Source: CAZCGA01 sp964498075 (GTDB taxonomy: Bacteria > Desulfobacterota > Binatia > HRBIN30). From it: a stretch of 38,014 nucleotides of DNA. The notes beneath the pieces are model-generated. The model searched no databases. It saw only the letters and a list, made by a program, of their open reading frames with translations, and was not told where the DNA came from. Below are positions 36,760-38,014 of the stretch, one piece after another (the first letter of the stretch is position 1; the number at the start of each line of letters is the position of its first letter). Location: positions 1 to 38,014 of the forward strand of contig CAZCGA010000052.1 of NCBI GenBank assembly GCA_964498075.1. Reading direction: 5' to 3'. The position numbers were made by a program, and so were the translations under genes.

Positions 36760-37938
36760 ATGACGCAGCGTCTCAAGTGGATCCTCGCCGTCGGCGCGGT
36801 TCTGATTGCACTCGCCTACACAGCGCGCCGCCGGCACTGGCTGTCCGGGGTAACGTTCAACGGTCCGTCCGGGACCGCCGCGCCGATGCCCGAAGCGACG
36901 CTGCGGGACCGTATCCAGCTCCCCGAGGGGTTCGCCATCGGCACCTTCGCGAGCGACATCCCGAGCGCCCGCATGCTGCGCTTCACCGCGACTGGCGACC
37001 TGCTCGTCAGCAGTCGCGGCACCGGCAAGGTGTGGCTAGTCGACCGTGACGGCGATGGTGATGGCCACGCCGATGGGCAGCAGGTTTTGCTCAAGGGGCT
37101 CAACTCCCCACATGGTCTGGTGCTGCATGAGGACTGGCTCTACGTCGCCGAAACCGATGCGGTGCTGCGGGTGCGTTTCGACGCGGCGAGCCGAACCGCC
37201 AGCGGCGAGCTGGAGCGCATCATTCGTGGGTTGCCGACGGGAGGGCACGCCACGAAGACCATCGGCATCGGCCCCGACGGGCTGCTGTACCTGTCGATGG
37301 GATCGAGCTGCAACGTGTGCATCAATGAGGACCGGCGGCGCGCCGCGATCACGCGCTACCAGCTCGACGGCAGCGGCGAGCAGGTCTACGCGACCGGCCT
37401 GCGCAACGCTGTCGGCTTCGCCTGGCAGCCGGGAACGGGCGCGCTGTACGCCACTGACAACGGCCGCGATCTGCTCGGCGACGACTTCCCGCCGGACGAG
37501 CTCAACCGGATCGTCGAAGGTGCCTTTTGCGGTTGGCCGTTCGCCAACGGCGATCGGGTGCCCGATCCGAACTACGGCGCCGGCAAGGACGACCTCATCG
37601 CCACGTCGATTCCGCCGGCACACTCCTTCGCCGCGCACGTCGCGGCGCTCGGCATCACCTTCTACACGGCGACGTCATTTCCGGAGCATTACCGTGGCGC
37701 GGCGTTCGTCGCGCAGCACGGCTCGTGGAACCGCTCGCGCAAGAGCGGGTACAAGGTCGTCGCGCTACGCTTCGCCGCCGACGGATGGATTGACGAGGAA
37801 GACTTCGCCTCCGGCTTCGAGATCGACGAGAAGGTCTACGCTCGCCCGGTCGACGTCGCCGTCGGGCCCGATGGCGCGCTCTACGTCTCGGACGACTTCA
37901 CCGGCTCGATCTACCGAATCGCCTACCGTGCGCCGTGA
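36760..37938 (+). CDS. PQQ-dependent sugar dehydrogenase-like protein (GSDH family)
   Basis: This 392-residue protein has an N-terminal hydrophobic anchor (WILAVGAVLIALAYTA) and a six-bladed propeller of the glucose/sorbosone dehydrogenase family, which oxidises aldoses using PQQ and calcium in the periplasm. Landmarks are SPHGLVLHEDWLYVAE, GGHATKTIGIGPDGLLYLSMGS (H163), GLRNAVGFAWQPGTGALYATDNGRD, ELNRIVEGAFCGWPF, and the C-terminal AVGPDGALYVSDDFTGSIYRI. VDRDGDGDGHADG (94-106) looks like a calcium loop. A cysteine pair, CNVC (184, 187), could bind a cofactor or form a disulfide. The ATG at 36760 lies 16 bp after the cupin gene. Confidence 0.87.
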   Translation: MTQRLKWILAVGAVLIALAYTARRRHWLSGVTFNGPSGTAAPMPEATLRDRIQLPEGFAIGTFASDIPSARMLRFTATGDLLVSSRGTGKVWLVDRDGDGDGHADGQQVLLKGLNSPHGLVLHEDWLYVAETDAVLRVRFDAASRTASGELERIIRGLPTGGHATKTIGIGPDGLLYLSMGSSCNVCINEDRRRAAITRYQLDGSGEQVYATGLRNAVGFAWQPGTGALYATDNGRDLLGDDFPPDELNRIVEGAFCGWPFANGDRVPDPNYGAGKDDLIATSIPPAHSFAAHVAALGITFYTATSFPEHYRGAAFVAQHGSWNRSRKSGYKVVALRFAADGWIDEEDFASGFEIDEKVYARPVDVAVGPDGALYVSDDFTGSIYRIAYRAP

Positions 37939-38014
37939 ACGACGTTGACCGCGTCTTTTCAGGTTCCCTCTCCTTACCGAGACTGTCGATAAACGCGAGG
38001 CAGACCCTTCGACA

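Overview
The window is about 38 kb of GC-rich bacterial DNA with mostly short spacers, several 1-19 bp gene overlaps and one 10-base N run (19566-19575), so it is probably a scaffold from a draft or metagenome-assembled genome. The gene set suggests a Candidatus Binatota / former Deltaproteobacteria-like lineage: an acyl-CoA dehydrogenase, type III CoA-transferase, TesB thioesterase, several alpha/beta hydrolases, paired citrate synthases, a galT-glgA pair and a secreted repeat protein with a degenerate dockerin-like tail. No rRNA, tRNA or housekeeping marker is present, so the taxonomic placement is inference.

Layout. 1-2100: end of an unknown gene, then an IS1380-type insertion sequence (DUF6788-like protein plus DDE transposase). 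2399-5566: a 1055-residue exported protein made of Asp-box propeller repeats, a parallel beta-helix and a degenerate dockerin-like tail. 5567-7503: a scarred island with a truncated reading frame that keeps its ribosome binding site, dispersed repeats, a small antitoxin-like gene, an HNH endonuclease with its small partner, and a GxxExxR-protein fragment. 7504-9963: galT-glgA. 10043-14067: CPBP membrane protease, then an ATP-grasp ligase overlapping a gene for an inactive-transglutaminase/7TM protein. 14271-14812: a MazEF-like toxin-antitoxin pair. 15500-16651: acyl-CoA dehydrogenase. 16770-21296: an Lhr-type helicase. 21456-24373: ABC transporter ATPase and permease plus a SnoaL-like protein. 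24375-28434: MBL hydrolase, DUF2834-like protein and citrate synthase on the minus strand, facing a divergent citrate synthase that carries an N-terminal DNA-binding domain. 28475-33167: SGNH hydrolase, YjbQ protein, TesB and a fused CoA-transferase. 33278-37938: three alpha/beta hydrolase-fold genes, a DoxX-like protein, a half-length cupin and a PQQ-type sugar dehydrogenase.

Two observations stand out. First, palindromic repeats lie in frame inside coding genes: two different elements inside lhr (18595-18707 and a 107-bp element with perfect 19-bp inverted ends at 19618-19724), and a 73-bp element inside an alpha/beta hydrolase-like gene whose near-identical second copy (71/73) is intergenic 1.36 kb away. 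This recalls the Rickettsia palindromic elements. Second, the promoter region between the divergent citrate synthase genes holds two TTGAT-N6-ATCAA palindromes spaced exactly 20 bp apart, next to the gene for the citrate synthase with a DNA-binding domain. This is a candidate autoregulated switch built from an enzyme fold.
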